This document shows, one piece after another, positions 54,753 to 64,000 of a stretch of 64,000 bases of DNA. The notes under the pieces are model-generated. The model searched no databases, was not told the origin of the DNA, and saw only the letters and a list, made by a program, of their open reading frames with translations. Numbering within the stretch: the stretch's first letter is position 1; each line of letters opens with the position of its first letter. Source of the DNA: CBDFKJ01 sp965248805. GTDB taxonomy: Bacteria > Pseudomonadota > Alphaproteobacteria > UBA6615. The stretch lies in contig CBDFKJ010000009.1 of the NCBI GenBank assembly GCA_965248805.1, positions 1,178,001-1,242,000 on the forward strand, written 5' to 3'. A program made the position numbers and the translations under genes.

Positions 54753-54836
54753 GCTAGCGCCGCCTCGCTTGCCCGGGGGTATGCCTAGGGCCGATCACGC
54801 GGAGGCGCTAGTCGTCGCGTTGCGTATAGGGTCTGC

Positions 54837-55268
54837 TCAGCGCTCCCGGCGCTGGGGACGACGCAACTCGTCGCGCGTGACCTGGCCATCGCCGTTCTCA
54901 TCCATGCGCGCAACCACTCCGCTGTACGGTTCGGAGAATTCAGCGGCGGTGACGACACCGTCGCCATCATCGTCGTGGCCTTGAAACTGATCGACCATAC
55001 GCTCGTACATGGCGTCGAACCATAGCGCCTCGTACTCCTCGAGCGTCAAATTGCCGTCGGCGTTTGTGTCAAACGCAATCAGACGATCGGTGCGGACCTG
55101 GTCCACCTCGGCCTGGGTCAACATGCCGTCGCCATTGGCGTCGAAGGTCTCGAAGATGTTCATGCCGCGCTGAGAGCGATCCTGCGCCGCGCCGACACCG
55201 GCAAAAGAGGAAACCGCGAGGACGATTGCGCCGCACGTCACGGCAGTTCGCTGGCTCTTGTTCATCAT
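54837..55268 (-). CDS. Secreted EF-hand calcium-binding protein
   Basis: 143 residues with a signal peptide (about 1-28, ending GVGAAQ). Four EF-hand loops are visible: DANGDGMLTQAE, DTNADGNLTLEE, DDDGDGVVTAAE and DENGDGQVTRDE, each with Asp at positions 1, 3 and 5 and a closing Glu. It is probably a periplasmic calcium buffer or sensor. The target is unknown. ATG 55268 and 55265 are both possible. Confidence 0.88.
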   Translation of the reverse strand: MMNKSQRTAVTCGAIVLAVSSFAGVGAAQDRSQRGMNIFETFDANGDGMLTQAEVDQVRTDRLIAFDTNADGNLTLEEYEALWFDAMYERMVDQFQGHDDDGDGVVTAAEFSEPYSGVVARMDENGDGQVTRDELRRPQRRER

Positions 55269-55990
55269 GCTGCCTCATCGAGTGAACAGGTTGATCTCTG
55301 CTCTGTTCACGCACCTGCGGCGCAAGGTCCGTCGCATGGGCGCCGAAGTTTGCGCAAGGACAAGACAATTGATGCATGGGGCCATAGCCGTGGGCCGCCT
55401 GGACTACCGCGCTTACGACGAGCCCCAAACCTCGGCTGCGGTTTCGACCACCAGGGCCAGCTTGGCGAATTGTTGCTCGTGCGTGATCTCATTGCCCTCC
55501 ACGGTGCTCGAGAACCCGCACTGTGGGCTCAACGCCAGCTGGTCCATCGGCACGTACCGGGCCGCTTCCTCGATGCGCTGCTTCAACTCGTCCTTCGGCT
55601 CCAGCGTCCCGACCTTCGACGAGACAAGCCCCAGCACAACCGTCTTGCCCTTGGGGACGAAGCGCAGCGGCGTGAAGTCGCCGGAGCGTTCGTCGTCGTA
55701 TTCCAGGAAGTAGCCGTCGACCGTGAGCTCGTTGAACAGCGCGTCGGCGACCGGCTCGTAGCTGCCCTCCGCCACCCAAGCGCTGCGGAAATTGCCGCGG
55801 CATAGATGGATGCACACGGCCATGTCGTCCGGCCGGCCGGCGATGGCGTCATTGATGATGCGTGCGTACAGATGCGGCAGCGCACCGGGGTCCTCGCCGA
55901 TCTCTCGTGCGCGTGCGCGCATCGCCGGGTCGCACAAATAGGCGAGATTGGTGTCGTCCAGTTGCAGATAGGTGCAGCCGGCAGCCGCTA

Positions 55991-57131
55991 GTGGATTGAT
56001 CGGAATGAAAGAGTCCGAATTGGGATTCCGTATTTTGCTGTGTTATGCGAATCTGGCGTATGCGCAGTGGAATCTCCTTCACCCTATCCGCCGGCGACCG
56101 TCAGCGATTGCGCGCGGTCGTCGCGGATCCCAAGAGCCCGCAGAAACACGTCTGGCGGGCACATATTGTCCTTCTCAGCGGCGAGGGTCTGGGCACCTCG
56201 GCGATCATGACCGAGACCGGCAAGTCCAAGACCTGCGTGTGGCGCTGGCAAGAGCGGTTCAGGCACGAGGGTGTCGGCGGCCTGCTTCGCGACAAGTCCC
56301 GTCCGCCCGGCAAGGCGCCGGTCCCGCTCGATCGTGTCGCCGAGATCGTGCGCCTGACGCAGCAACCGCCGCCGTTTGAGGCGACCCACTGGACGTTGCG
56401 CGCGATGGCCAGGGCGGCCGGTATTGCCGCCTCGACGGTGCAGGCGATCTGGAAGGCTCACGGTCTCAGCCCGCACCGCTGGCGCAACTTCAAGCTGTCG
56501 ACCGACCCTGCCTTCGCCGAGAAACTCACCGATATCGTCGGCCTGTATGTCGACCCGCCGGCCCATGCGGTGGTGTTGTCGATCGATGAGAAGTCACAGA
56601 TCCAGGCGCTCGACCGCCGGTCTGCCGATGAAGAAGGGACGCGCCGGCACCATGACCCATGACTACAAACGGCACGGCACGACCACGCTGTTTGCGGCGC
56701 TCAACGTTCTGGACGGAACGGTGATCGGCCAGAACATGCAGCGCCACCGCCATCAGGAGTTCATCCGCTTCCTCAACCGCATCGAGCGCACGGTGCCGGC
56801 GGACAAGGCCATCCACGCGATCGTCGACAACTACGCGGCGCACAACAAGGACAAGGTCCGCGCCTGGCTCGCCCGCCATCCGCGCTGGACTTTCCACTTC
56901 ACACCGACCTCCTGCTCGTGGCTCAATGCCGTCGAGGGCTTCTTCGCAAAACTCACCCGGCGGCGGCTCAAGCACGGCGTCTTCCATTCCGTCGTCGATC
57001 TCCAGGCCGCAATCAACCGCTTCGTCCGCGAATACAATGCGGCCAACCCACAGCCATTCATATCGAAAGCCGACCCCGACGACATCATCGCAGCCCGAAA
57101 CCGAGGGTTCCAAACGTTGGAATCAATCCAC
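55991..57131. mobile_element. IS630-family element, copy 3 (1141 bp)
   Basis: Inverse orientation to copies 1 and 2, flanked by TA at 55989-55990 and 57132-57133. A 7-bp duplication (CCATGAC) near 56651 lengthens it and breaks the transposase frame. Confidence 0.92.
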
Positions 57132-57134
57132 TAG
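56045..57134 (+). pseudogene. IS630 transposase, copy 3, frameshifted
   Basis: Starts MRIWRMRSGISFTLSAGDR as in copy 1, with Met to Arg in the RFRHEG segment. The 7-bp duplication after RRSADEEGTRRHHD shifts the frame between the first and second catalytic Asp. The remaining sequence (DYKRHGTTTLFAALN to RGFQTLESIH) is intact in the next frame. Confidence 0.9.
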
Positions 57135-57820
57135 GGCCGCGATCTCCTCCCGGTAGGCGCGCGCCAGATCGGAGAAGAATGCCTCGATGTCCGGATATAC
57201 TTCCTCGCTGATCGCTTTGCGCCCGCCGCGGAAGTGCAACATCGTCGGCGACGGTATGCATTGCTTGGCCGTGCGTCCGGTCGTCGACTTCACGAGGGCG
57301 AAATCCTCGACTGCAATCTGACGCACGCGTTCCAGCCGACCCACGACTTCCATGCGTGGTGGCGCGAACTCGCGCTCGCCGGTCGCGCTGCGAAACCTGA
57401 CGGGCAGCCCGCCCTTGACCACGACGCCCTTCAGATGCTCCAGAAAATCGATATGGAAATAGGCGCGGCGAAACTCGCCATCGGTAGTCGCCTGGAGGCC
57501 CACGCGCTCCTGCTGCGCCACCACGTCCCTGATGGCGACGTCCTCGACCTCGCGCAGTTGCTCTGCAGTGATCTCGCCGCGGGCACGGCGGTCGCGCGCC
57601 TGCAACACCGATTGCGGCCGCGACAGCGATCCGACATGGTCGGCGCGGAAGGGCGGTCTACCGTTCGCAGCCATCTTGGTCTCCCTTCGGAATGAAACGC
57701 GCCGTCATCGGCTCGTCTCACGATGGTACATTAGCCGGCCTTCGCGATCGAACAGTGCCTTGAGGCGAGCCAAGGCGCGCCGGCTTGATGGCGACGGGCA
57801 CATCTGCGCATAGAGCGAGG

Positions 57821-59213
57821 ATGATGGCGCCAGCCTTTGATCACCGTCCAGCAATTCCTGCGCATCTTGGCGGCTGGCCGTACGCCGGTCCCCTGGCGCG
57901 GCTGTGGCTGCGGCCGTGGTTCGACCGTATGGCGCTCTACGCCATAACGCGGTGGTACGTGCCGACCTCGCGCGCCTGGGCGGCGGCGGCGGCGTCGGAC
58001 GGCTCGCCGGAACGGTTTTGGGCACGGTTGCCGGGGACGGGCCCGTCGACGTTTGCCATCCGTCGGATGCTTGCAACAGTCGACCGCCGCCGCCGGCTCT
58101 ACGACGACACGGCGCGGGTGTGGCACGACGCGTTCTTTGGGCCGAATGCCGGCGATGCGCCGTCCCGAGCGGCGGCCGAGCGGAACCGACGGCGTGCGGC
58201 GCAGAGGCTGATGGCCGCGCGCGGCGCGACGTTTCTGCTCGTGCTGACCGGGCGCGCGCCGCAGGTGAGGTGGCAGATACCGGACCCTGCCGAGGCGGTC
58301 GAGCGCCACGGGCGGCGCCTGGCCGATGGCGTTGCTGCCTTCCCGCCGTCGGCGATGCCGCAGGTCACGGTATCCCGTGCGTTTTCGGGCCGGCACGGCT
58401 CGGAGTATTGGCTGCGCTTTCCCACGCCTGCAACGCGGATGAACGACGCGGCTTGGGCGCGCGTCTATCAGCCGCGCGCGGTCGAGGATCCGCCGACGCT
58501 CATCTTCCTCCACGGCATTTGCGTGGAGCCTGAGTTCCTGCCGATCTATCACGATCCCGTCCCGGCGCTCAGCGCGCATGGCGTGTGCGTCGTGCGGCCG
58601 GAGGGACCGTGGCATGGACGCCGGCGAGACCCCGACGCCTATGGCGGCGAGCCGGTCTTTGCGCGCGCGCCCGGCGGCTTCCTCGATTTGTTCGAGGCCT
58701 GGGTCAGCGAGATCGCCGTGCTCGCTGCCTGGTCGCGGCCAGTCCAGCCGCGGGCCGGTGGCCATCGGCGGCGTCAGCCTCGGCGCCCTGAGCAGCCAAC
58801 TCGCCACCGTCGCCGCCAAGCAGTGGCCGGCGCACATGCAGCCCGACGGATTGCTACTGGTCGCAACGAATGGCGAGATCGCAGAGACGCTTTCGACGAA
58901 CAGCCTTGCCCGCGCGATCGGGCTGCCGGAAGAGCTGGCCGAGCACGGCTGGACCGACGCGGCCGTGTCGCCGTGGCGTCCCTTGGCCGAGCCACGGGGC
59001 GAACCGGCCGTCGCACCCGAGCGGATCATCATGGTCCTTGGCACCGAGGATAGTGTCGCGCCGTTCGCGGGCGGGCTCGCGCTGGCAGAACGCTGGGGCG
59101 TGCCGGCTGAGAATCGCTTCGTCTCGCGCCGGGGCCATTTCTCCACGGGGTTGAGCCTCGGAGCCGATAGCCGCCCCCTGCAACGGCTGTTCGAGGCCAT
59201 GTGCGGCGGTTAG
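57821..59213 (+). pseudogene. Large alpha/beta hydrolase, frameshifted
   Basis: From ATG 57821 the product contains a helical N-terminal half and then LIFLHGICVEPEFLPIYHD, the oxyanion region of an alpha/beta hydrolase, and VVRPEGPWHGRRRDP. Near 58745-58760 the frame shifts just before the nucleophile elbow; the next frame reads VAIGGVSLGALSSQLATVA (Ser in GVSLG), then MVLGTEDSVAPFAGG and RRGHFSTG with the Asp and His. The whole catalytic triad is therefore present across two frames. Length if repaired is about 463 residues. The start is uncertain (57785 possible). Confidence 0.7.
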
Positions 59214-59257
59214 GGGCCACGGCGGCGCGCAGCGGGGGGCTTCGTGTTGTAGTGAGC

Positions 59258-59295
59258 TTGACAGTTTCGCTATTCGTCGATATATCTGGATATAT
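59258..59295 (+). promoter_or_regulatory. arsR promoter with overlapping operator
   Basis: TTGACA (59258-59263), a 17-bp spacer and TATATC (59281-59286) form a near-consensus sigma-70 promoter. A perfect palindrome ATATATC-TG-GATATAT (59280-59295) covers the -10 element and reaches the arsR ATG, the expected place for an ArsR autorepression site. Transcription would start at about the ATG, suggesting a leaderless mRNA. Confidence 0.65.
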
Positions 59296-59671
59296 GGAAA
59301 TGAACCAGGCCCTCAAGGCGCTCGGCGCTCTGTCGCAGGACAGCCGGCTCGCCGCGTTCAGGCTGCTGGTGCGCAGTGGCGATGCCGGCATGGCGGCGGG
59401 CGACATCGCGCGCGCCTTAGACGTGCCGCACAACACCATGTCGTCGCATCTGTCCGTCCTGCACAACGCTGGGCTCGTCACCTCGCGACGCCATGGCCGC
59501 TCGGTCATCTATTGTGCCGACTATGACGGTACGCGCGCCTTGCTGAGGTTCCTGATGGAGGATTGCTGCCAGGGACGCCGCGATGTTTGCGCCCCGCTGC
59601 TGGCGCGGGTTCTGCCGCATGGCGTCACATCGAGCAAGAAAGGGCAATACGATGAAACGCTTGCACATTAA
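59294..59671 (+). CDS. arsR: ArsR-family metalloid-responsive repressor
   Basis: 125 residues from ATG 59294 (ATG 59300 is an alternative). A winged-helix domain: NQALKALGALSQDSRLAAFR, IARALDVPHNTMSSHLSVLH, NAGLVTSRRHGRSVIYCADY. C-terminal cysteines in MEDCCQGRRDVCAP could bind As(III). It overlaps arsI by 20 bp and likely represses the arsR-arsI operon through the palindrome at 59280-59295. Related regulators carry the Cys-Cys near the C-terminus, as here. Confidence 0.88.
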   Translation: MEMNQALKALGALSQDSRLAAFRLLVRSGDAGMAAGDIARALDVPHNTMSSHLSVLHNAGLVTSRRHGRSVIYCADYDGTRALLRFLMEDCCQGRRDVCAPLLARVLPHGVTSSKKGQYDETLAH

Positions 59672-60158
59672 TCTCGCCGTAGGCGACCCGGACAAGTCGG
59701 TTCGGTTCTATTCGTCCCTGTTCGCGGACCGGCCGACGGTGCTGAAGCCCGACTACGCGAAGTGGATGCTCGACGATCCTCGGGTGAATTTTTCGATCTC
59801 CACACGCGGCGAGCGAAAGGGCGTCGACCATCTGGGCATACAGGTGGAGTCGGACGACGAGCTCACGGGCGTGTTCCGCCGCTTGAAATCGGCCGGCGCG
59901 CCGATGCTCGAACAGGGCGAGACAGTGTGCTGCTACGCTCAGTCGAAGAAAAACTGGATCTTCGACCCCGAAGGCATCGCCTGGGAGACGTTTCTGGCCA
60001 CCGGCGAGAGCCCGGTCTATGGCAGCGATCAGGATCTGGATGCGGACCGGCAAGCGGCCTGCTGCGCCGCGCCGAGTGATGCGGAAGCGCAAGTCAGCGC
60101 GGCCTGTTGCGATGACGCGACAAAGTCACAAGCGCAGGCTCAGACCGGGTGCTGCTGA
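59652..60158 (+). CDS. arsI: ArsI/CadI-type C-As lyase (vicinal oxygen chelate family)
   Basis: 168 residues from ATG 59652. A glyoxalase/dioxygenase fold (MKRLHINLAVGDPDKSVRFY, RKGVDHLGIQVESDDEL). The ArsI signature ETVCCYAQSKKNWIFDPEG carries the vicinal cysteines for As(III) and the metal-ligand region; WETFLATGES follows. The tail has further Cys pairs (ACCAAP, AACCDD, TGCC). ArsI cleaves the carbon-arsenic bond of trivalent organoarsenicals using Fe(II) and oxygen. CadI-like proteins share the fold, but the CCYA motif favours ArsI. Confidence 0.85.
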   Translation: MKRLHINLAVGDPDKSVRFYSSLFADRPTVLKPDYAKWMLDDPRVNFSISTRGERKGVDHLGIQVESDDELTGVFRRLKSAGAPMLEQGETVCCYAQSKKNWIFDPEGIAWETFLATGESPVYGSDQDLDADRQAACCAAPSDAEAQVSAACCDDATKSQAQAQTGCC

Positions 60159-60200
60159 CGGCTAATCGCCGCGGCACGTATTGACTTGGCCGCGTTTTCA

Positions 60201-61295
60201 ATGACTCTGCTAGGCACGATGCCTGCAGCTCGCCAGCCAACGCCCTCGCCGATCAATCGTCGCCGGGCGGTCGCTACACTCGGTGCCGTGGCGCTGTGCA
60301 GCGGCGCCGCTGGCGCGGTGCGGGCGATCGCCGCGGTTTCCCCGACCCACGGGCTGGACTCCGGTCTGATGGGAAGAGCGCTGCAGCGGGCGGCGACATT
60401 TGACCGCCTGCACACCCTGCTGATCGCGCGCGACGGCGAGGAATTGGTCGGCGAGGTGTTTCGCGGCGCCGGGCTTGATGGCGCGACCAACGTCAAGTCG
60501 GTGTCGAAGTCCGTCATGTCGGCGCTGGCCGGCATCGCCATCGAGCGAAGCCTCGTGTCGGGTGTCGAGCAACCGATCGCGCCGCTGTTCAAGGATGTCG
60601 TCAGCTCCGACGCCGACCCCCGGTTGCACGCGGTCACCGTCGACCACTTGCTCAGCATGCGCGCCGGACTCGAGCGCACATCCGGCCGCAATTACGGGCG
60701 CTGGGTCAACAGCGCCGACTGGGTCGCCTATGCCCTGTCACGGCCGTTCGTCGCGGACCCCGGCGGCCCGATGCTGTACTCGACCGGCAACTATCATTTG
60801 CTGTCGGCGCTGCTGACGCGCCTTGCCGGCAAGAGTACGTTGGCGCTGGCGCGAGATTGGCTGGGCAAGCCGCTGGGCATCGACATTCCGCCATGGACGC
60901 AGGATCCGCAGGGCATTTATCTCGGCGGCAACAACATGGCGCTGTCGCCGCATGCGTTGCTGCGCATCGCCGAGATGTACCGCCGCGGTGGCTTGCACGG
61001 TGACCGGCGCATCGTTCCCGCCGACTGGATCGCGGCGTCGTGGACGCCGCGGACGCGCTCCCGCTACAGCGGCAGCGCCTACGGCTATGGCTGGTTCATC
61101 GCCAACGCCCGCGGCCACGCCGTGTACTACGGATGGGGCTACGGCGGTCAGATGGTCTACGTGGTTCCGGACTTGGCCCTGTCCGTGGTGATGACGTCGA
61201 ACCATACGGCGCCATCCGGGCGCACCGGCTACGCCCGAGAGCTGCATGCGCTCGTGTCGCGCCACATCGTGCCGGCGGCCGAACGCGGAGCCTGA
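60201..61295 (+). CDS. Beta-lactamase-fold serine hydrolase (class C/DD-peptidase-like)
   Basis: 364 residues from ATG 60201 (TTG 60186 also possible). A twin-arginine-like signal (INRRRAVATLGAVALCSGAA) exports it. The catalytic SxxK is in VKSVSKSVMSALAGIAIE, the YxN in LYSTGNYHLLSAL, and a C-terminal GWGYGGQMVYVVP stands near the third motif. It belongs to the Beta-lactamase (PF00144) family of esterases, peptidases and lactamases. Antibiotic resistance is not implied. It is convergent with the DM13 gene with no gap. Confidence 0.85.
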   Translation: MTLLGTMPAARQPTPSPINRRRAVATLGAVALCSGAAGAVRAIAAVSPTHGLDSGLMGRALQRAATFDRLHTLLIARDGEELVGEVFRGAGLDGATNVKSVSKSVMSALAGIAIERSLVSGVEQPIAPLFKDVVSSDADPRLHAVTVDHLLSMRAGLERTSGRNYGRWVNSADWVAYALSRPFVADPGGPMLYSTGNYHLLSALLTRLAGKSTLALARDWLGKPLGIDIPPWTQDPQGIYLGGNNMALSPHALLRIAEMYRRGGLHGDRRIVPADWIAASWTPRTRSRYSGSAYGYGWFIANARGHAVYYGWGYGGQMVYVVPDLALSVVMTSNHTAPSGRTGYARELHALVSRHIVPAAERGA

Positions 61296-61778
61296 CTAGA
61301 TAAAGCTCAAATCGGCCGGTGCGATTAGCACACCGAACTGCTCGCACCAGATGACGACGCTGGCGTAGGCGGCCAGATCGACCCCGGCCGGAACTGCGTA
61401 CTTCTGGCTGCCCTCAAACGCCCGCAGGCGGCCAAGGTCGATAAACATGGTGCCGTTGACGTCGTCGGCGCTGCGGCCGTCGGCCGTCGGTACCAGGTAG
61501 ACATGATACTTCGGTCCCGGACCGACCACGAAGTCCTCTTCGAGAAATATCGTCCCATCGTAGACCGTCACGCCGCCGGAACCGTAGTGAATCGGATCGT
61601 TGGGATTGGCGTGGATGAAGGTGCCGCGCGCCATGACCTGCGTCCTCTCATCGGCGGCCAAGGTCTCGCTCGCCGGCGGCGGCGGAAAGACATAGGGGAA
61701 CAGGAAAAGCCCCAGTGCGACGCCGAACGCGGCGCCGAAAACGCTGCCGAACAAGAACGTTGTCACATACTTCAACAT
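61296..61778 (-). CDS. DM13-domain membrane-anchored protein
   Basis: 160 residues from ATG 61778. An N-terminal helix (YVTTFLFGSVFGAAFGVALG) anchors it. The DM13 domain runs from FIHANPNDPIHYGSGGVTVY through GPKYHVYLVPT and FIDLGRLRAFEGSQKYAVPA to VVIWCEQFGVLIAPADLSF. DM13 (electron-transfer DM13) domains are thought to bind a redox cofactor, with the Cys in the VIWC motif. The function is unknown. Confidence 0.85.
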   Translation of the reverse strand: MLKYVTTFLFGSVFGAAFGVALGLFLFPYVFPPPPASETLAADERTQVMARGTFIHANPNDPIHYGSGGVTVYDGTIFLEEDFVVGPGPKYHVYLVPTADGRSADDVNGTMFIDLGRLRAFEGSQKYAVPAGVDLAAYASVVIWCEQFGVLIAPADLSFI

Positions 61779-61937
61779 AGAAGTGCTCCTCGACGCTGCG
61801 TGCAAGAGGCAGACTCGTCACCATGTCGCCAGCAGATACCGCATCTGAGCCAATCCGGTCCAGAGTGGCGCGTGTGACGCTGGCAATTCCGCGCAGATGC
61901 GCCTACCAAAATCCGATAAATCACAGGGGGGGACAAC

Positions 61938-63229
61938 ATGGAGCCCACGGGCATCGCGGTCATTGCCATCGGCGGTATCGCCTTCGCGCTGGTGTCGGCG
62001 CGGCTTGATGGCACGATCGTCACCGCGCCGCCGGTGTTCGTGGCCTTCGGCTGGGCGATCGGTCCGGGTGGCTTGTCGGTGGCCGACATCGACCCGGAAC
62101 ATGGGTCATCCATTCTCTTGCCGAAGTAACCCTGATCCTGGTGCTATTCTCGGACGCCGCGCGGATCGACTTGAAGCGCCTGCTTGCCGACCACGATTTG
62201 CCGCTACGGACGCTGCTGATCGGCATGCCGCTGACGATCCTGCTGGGAGCGGTGATGACGCTAGCCGTGTTGCCGGCAATGTCGGTGGCGAGTGCATTCC
62301 TGCTCGCCGCCATCCTGGCCCCGACAGATGCGGCACTCGGCCAGTCGGTCGTTTCGAGCACCGCGGTTCCAGTGCGCATCCGCCAGGCGCTGAATGTCGA
62401 AAGCGGACTCAATGATGGCATCGTCCTGCCGCTGGTGCTGATCTTCGCGATCTGGGCCGGCGCGCCGAACGAGACGGGCGGCGCATTGGGCATCGCCGGC
62501 TTCGCGGCACTGCAGCTGACGGTCGGACCGGCCATCGGCATCGCGATGGGTCATGTTGGCGCCCGATTGATCGACGGCGCGGCACAGGCCAATTGGATCA
62601 CCCCGCCGTTTCAGGGCATCGCCATTCTGGCCTTGGCGGTGGCGGCATTCGCCGGCGCCGAGGCGTTGGGCGGCAACGGCTTCATTGCCGCCTTCGACGG
62701 CGGCATGGTGTTCGGTGGCACCGTGCGCCACCGCTGCGCATTTCTGTTCGAGTTCATGGAAACCGAGGGTCAGCTGCTCACGCTGCTTACGTTTCTGATC
62801 TTCGGCGCGGCGATGTTGCCCGAAGGCCTGCATGCGCTGAGCCCGGCCGTGGTCGGCTTCGCGCTGCTGAGCCTGACGGTCGTGCGCATATTGCCCGTCG
62901 CGCTGTCGCTGGCGCGCTCGGGACTATCGTGGCAGAGCACGGCGTTTGTGGGATGGTTCGGGCCGCGCGGGCTCGCCTCGATCCTGTTCGCGCTGTTGAT
63001 CCTCGATCGGCACCCGGTGCCCGGAGGCGAGACCATACTCGCTTGCGTCATCGTGACCGTAGCGCTCAGCACGCTCTTGCATGGCGTCAGTGCGGCGCCG
63101 GCGGCGCGGTGCTACGGCGCATTGATCGCGCGAACCGGCGAGTACGAGGAGAGCAAGCCGGTGTCGGAAATGCCGGTTCGGCACGGGTTCACCGCCGACC
63201 GCGCGGCCCTGCGCCAACGAATGCGCTGA
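61938..63229 (+). pseudogene. CPA1-type Na+/H+ antiporter, frameshifted
   Basis: ATG 61938 reads the first two helices (GIAVIAIGGIAFALVSARLD, VFVAFGWAIGPGGLSVADI). At about 62096-62115 the frame shifts, and the rest resumes as HSLAEVTLILVLFSDAARID. Conserved CPA1 parts follow: AFLLAAILAPTDAALGQSVV, ALNVESGLNDGIVLPLVLIF (the ND of the transport site) and FVGWFGPRGLASILFALLIL. Repaired length is about 430 residues. A single indel is involved, so sequencing error cannot be excluded. Confidence 0.8.
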
Positions 63230-63270
63230 GACACCGGATAGATCCCCGACGCCTTCGCGCACATTCACCC

Positions 63271-63297
63271 AAAAAAGGGGCCGGAAGATCCGGCCCC
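63271..63297 (-). terminator. Intrinsic terminator of the PQQ dehydrogenase gene
   Basis: On the minus strand, GGGGCCGGA-loop-TCCGGCCCC (9-bp perfect stem, 3-nt loop) is followed by TTTTTT. It lies 27 bp past the stop at 63324. This is a textbook intrinsic terminator. Confidence 0.9.
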
Positions 63298-63323
63298 TAC
63301 AGCAAAGATGGCGATGGTCGTGT

Positions 63324-64000
63324 TTACAGTGCGAACACGAACATCATGTTCGACGGAGAGAAGTGCTCCAGGTAAGGCTTCTTCTTAATCGCGTGGCTGT
63401 CCGGCTTCGCTCCCGCCAGGACGGCGACGAACTGCTTGCCGCCAACCGAGTAGGTGACCGCCGGAGCCTTGATGGCGATACCGACATTGTAGCTCCATAC
63501 GACTTCCAGCGATTCCTCGTCGCGGGCCATGAAGTTGCCTTCATAGTCGCCATGGAAGATCAGTCCGCCGGCGGTCGCGAGAATGCCCTGATACGGACGC
63601 GTGTCGAATTCGACCTTGACCAAGATCTCTCCGGTCTTGACGTCGGCCGTCGCCAGCGAGCCGTGGCGTTCCAACGGAAAGTCGGTCTCGGCCGCCTGCA
63701 AATCCTGGCGTCCGACATAGCGATCGCGCGGCTTGCGCGTGCCGCCCTTGACGCCGATCGGGTATTCATGCTCGTCGACAACGGTGTTCTGCGAGCAGCC
63801 TTCGGTGGCCGGAACGTAGAGGACTTCCAGCCTGGGATTGTAGGCTGCCGGCATCCAGTTCTTTCCGCCCGGAACGGCCGGGCAGAATGTGGCGGTCGTG
63901 CCCATACGGGGCGCCGCGCCACGGTTGTAGGCCTGCACCGGCGTGGCCGGGTCGTAATTCAGCGGCAGGCCGGTCTTCTGATCGATGCCTTCGGTCCAAT
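63324..64000 (-). CDS. PQQ-dependent alcohol/methanol-type dehydrogenase, C-terminal part
   Basis: The 3' 225 codons of a gene entering from the right edge. WTEGIDQKTGLPLNYDPATP, NWMPAAYNPRLEVLYVPATE and ERHGSLATADVKTGEILVKV are beta-propeller W-motif regions; FDTRPYQGILATAGGLIFHG, FMARDEESLEVVWSYNVGIA and SVGGKQFVAVLAG are typical of the last blades of quinoprotein alcohol dehydrogenases. No haem c domain (CxxCH) is visible at the C-terminus, so it resembles type I enzymes. The PQQ site lies outside the window. Confidence 0.9.
   Translation of the reverse strand, partial: WTEGIDQKTGLPLNYDPATPVQAYNRGAAPRMGTTATFCPAVPGGKNWMPAAYNPRLEVLYVPATEGCSQNTVVDEHEYPIGVKGGTRKPRDRYVGRQDLQAAETDFPLERHGSLATADVKTGEILVKVEFDTRPYQGILATAGGLIFHGDYEGNFMARDEESLEVVWSYNVGIAIKAPAVTYSVGGKQFVAVLAGAKPDSHAIKKKPYLEHFSPSNMMFVFAL

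Larger units (their letters stand above)
55413..57674 (-). pseudogene. MetE-like (cobalamin-independent) methyltransferase split by IS630
   Basis: The 5' part (57674 down) starts MAANGRPPFRADHVGSLSRP and runs to AYREEIAAL. The 3' part ends ...FAKLALVVETAAEVWGSS at 55413. Removing the IS and one TA gives EEIAALAAAGCTYLQLDDTN and a continuous frame of about 372 residues. It includes CIHLCRGNFRS and LALSPQCGFSST, with the metal-binding His/Cys positions of the MetE C-terminal-domain family. Such proteins methylate homocysteine or other thiols. Both parts are otherwise undamaged, so the insertion is recent. Confidence 0.9.

Noticed and set aside
54754..54811. Inverted repeat CTAGCGCC / GGCGCTAG between the GTPase and EF-hand genes
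   Set aside because: The arms are 42 nt apart and only 8 bp long; too weak to call a terminator.

Overview
The window is high-GC DNA from an alphaproteobacterium, probably Rhodospirillales-like. This is inferred from the hpn gene order (hpnC-hpnD-shc-hpnG against hpnN-hpnA-hpnL-ispH-hpnH), a glnBA operon with a sigma-54/NtrC promoter, and carB followed by greA. It is a chromosomal segment in visible decay. At least ten ordinary genes carry frameshifts, nonsense codons, deletions or insertion sequences. Six IS copies are present: three of one IS630-family element and three different IS5-family elements.

Layout. 1-8.1 kb: a partial alpha/beta hydrolase, a broken FAD oxidoreductase, two small membrane proteins, an oligopeptide-type binding protein, a P1 peptidase and a nosR-apbE pair. 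8.3-10.4 kb: glnA and glnB with promoter, enhancer and terminator. 10.5-20.7 kb: an IS-rich stretch where IS elements cut a small membrane protein, a class III adenylate cyclase and a cyclic-nucleotide-binding membrane protein. FecR-like, ICMT-like and L-threonine dehydrogenase genes survive there. 20.8-25.2 kb: carB, greA and an Lrp/AsnC regulator.

25.3-45.3 kb is the most coherent part. A PhyH dioxygenase gene leads a plus-strand hopanoid operon (hpnB pseudogene, hpnC, hpnD, shc, hpnG). This converges on a minus-strand operon (hpnN, a nucleotidyltransferase, hpnA, hpnL, ispH, hpnH). Divergent from hpnN lie hpnM and a CDP-alcohol phosphotransferase, then a PagL-like lipid A deacylase. A 2-aminoethylphosphonate pathway follows: a transaminase, phosphonopyruvate decarboxylase, and PEP mutase fused to a nucleotidyltransferase. 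Together these could make a C-P headgroup, activate it as a CDP derivative and place it on a lipid beside the hopanoid genes. That functional link is inference.

45.5-64 kb: a histone H1-like protein with 49-residue repeats, a broken APC permease, a ribosome hibernation factor fused to a cold-shock-like domain, and an rtcB remnant abutting a small prophage lysis remnant. Next come a DUF2868/DUF3482 GTPase pair, an EF-hand protein, a MetE-like gene split by IS630, a broken alpha/beta hydrolase, arsR-arsI, a beta-lactamase-fold hydrolase, a DM13 protein, a frameshifted CPA1 antiporter and the 3' end of a PQQ dehydrogenase gene.

Small indels could partly be sequencing errors. The IS insertions with target duplications, the in-frame stop in hpnB and the large deletions cannot, so real gene decay (as in a symbiont or recent niche change) is the simpler reading.
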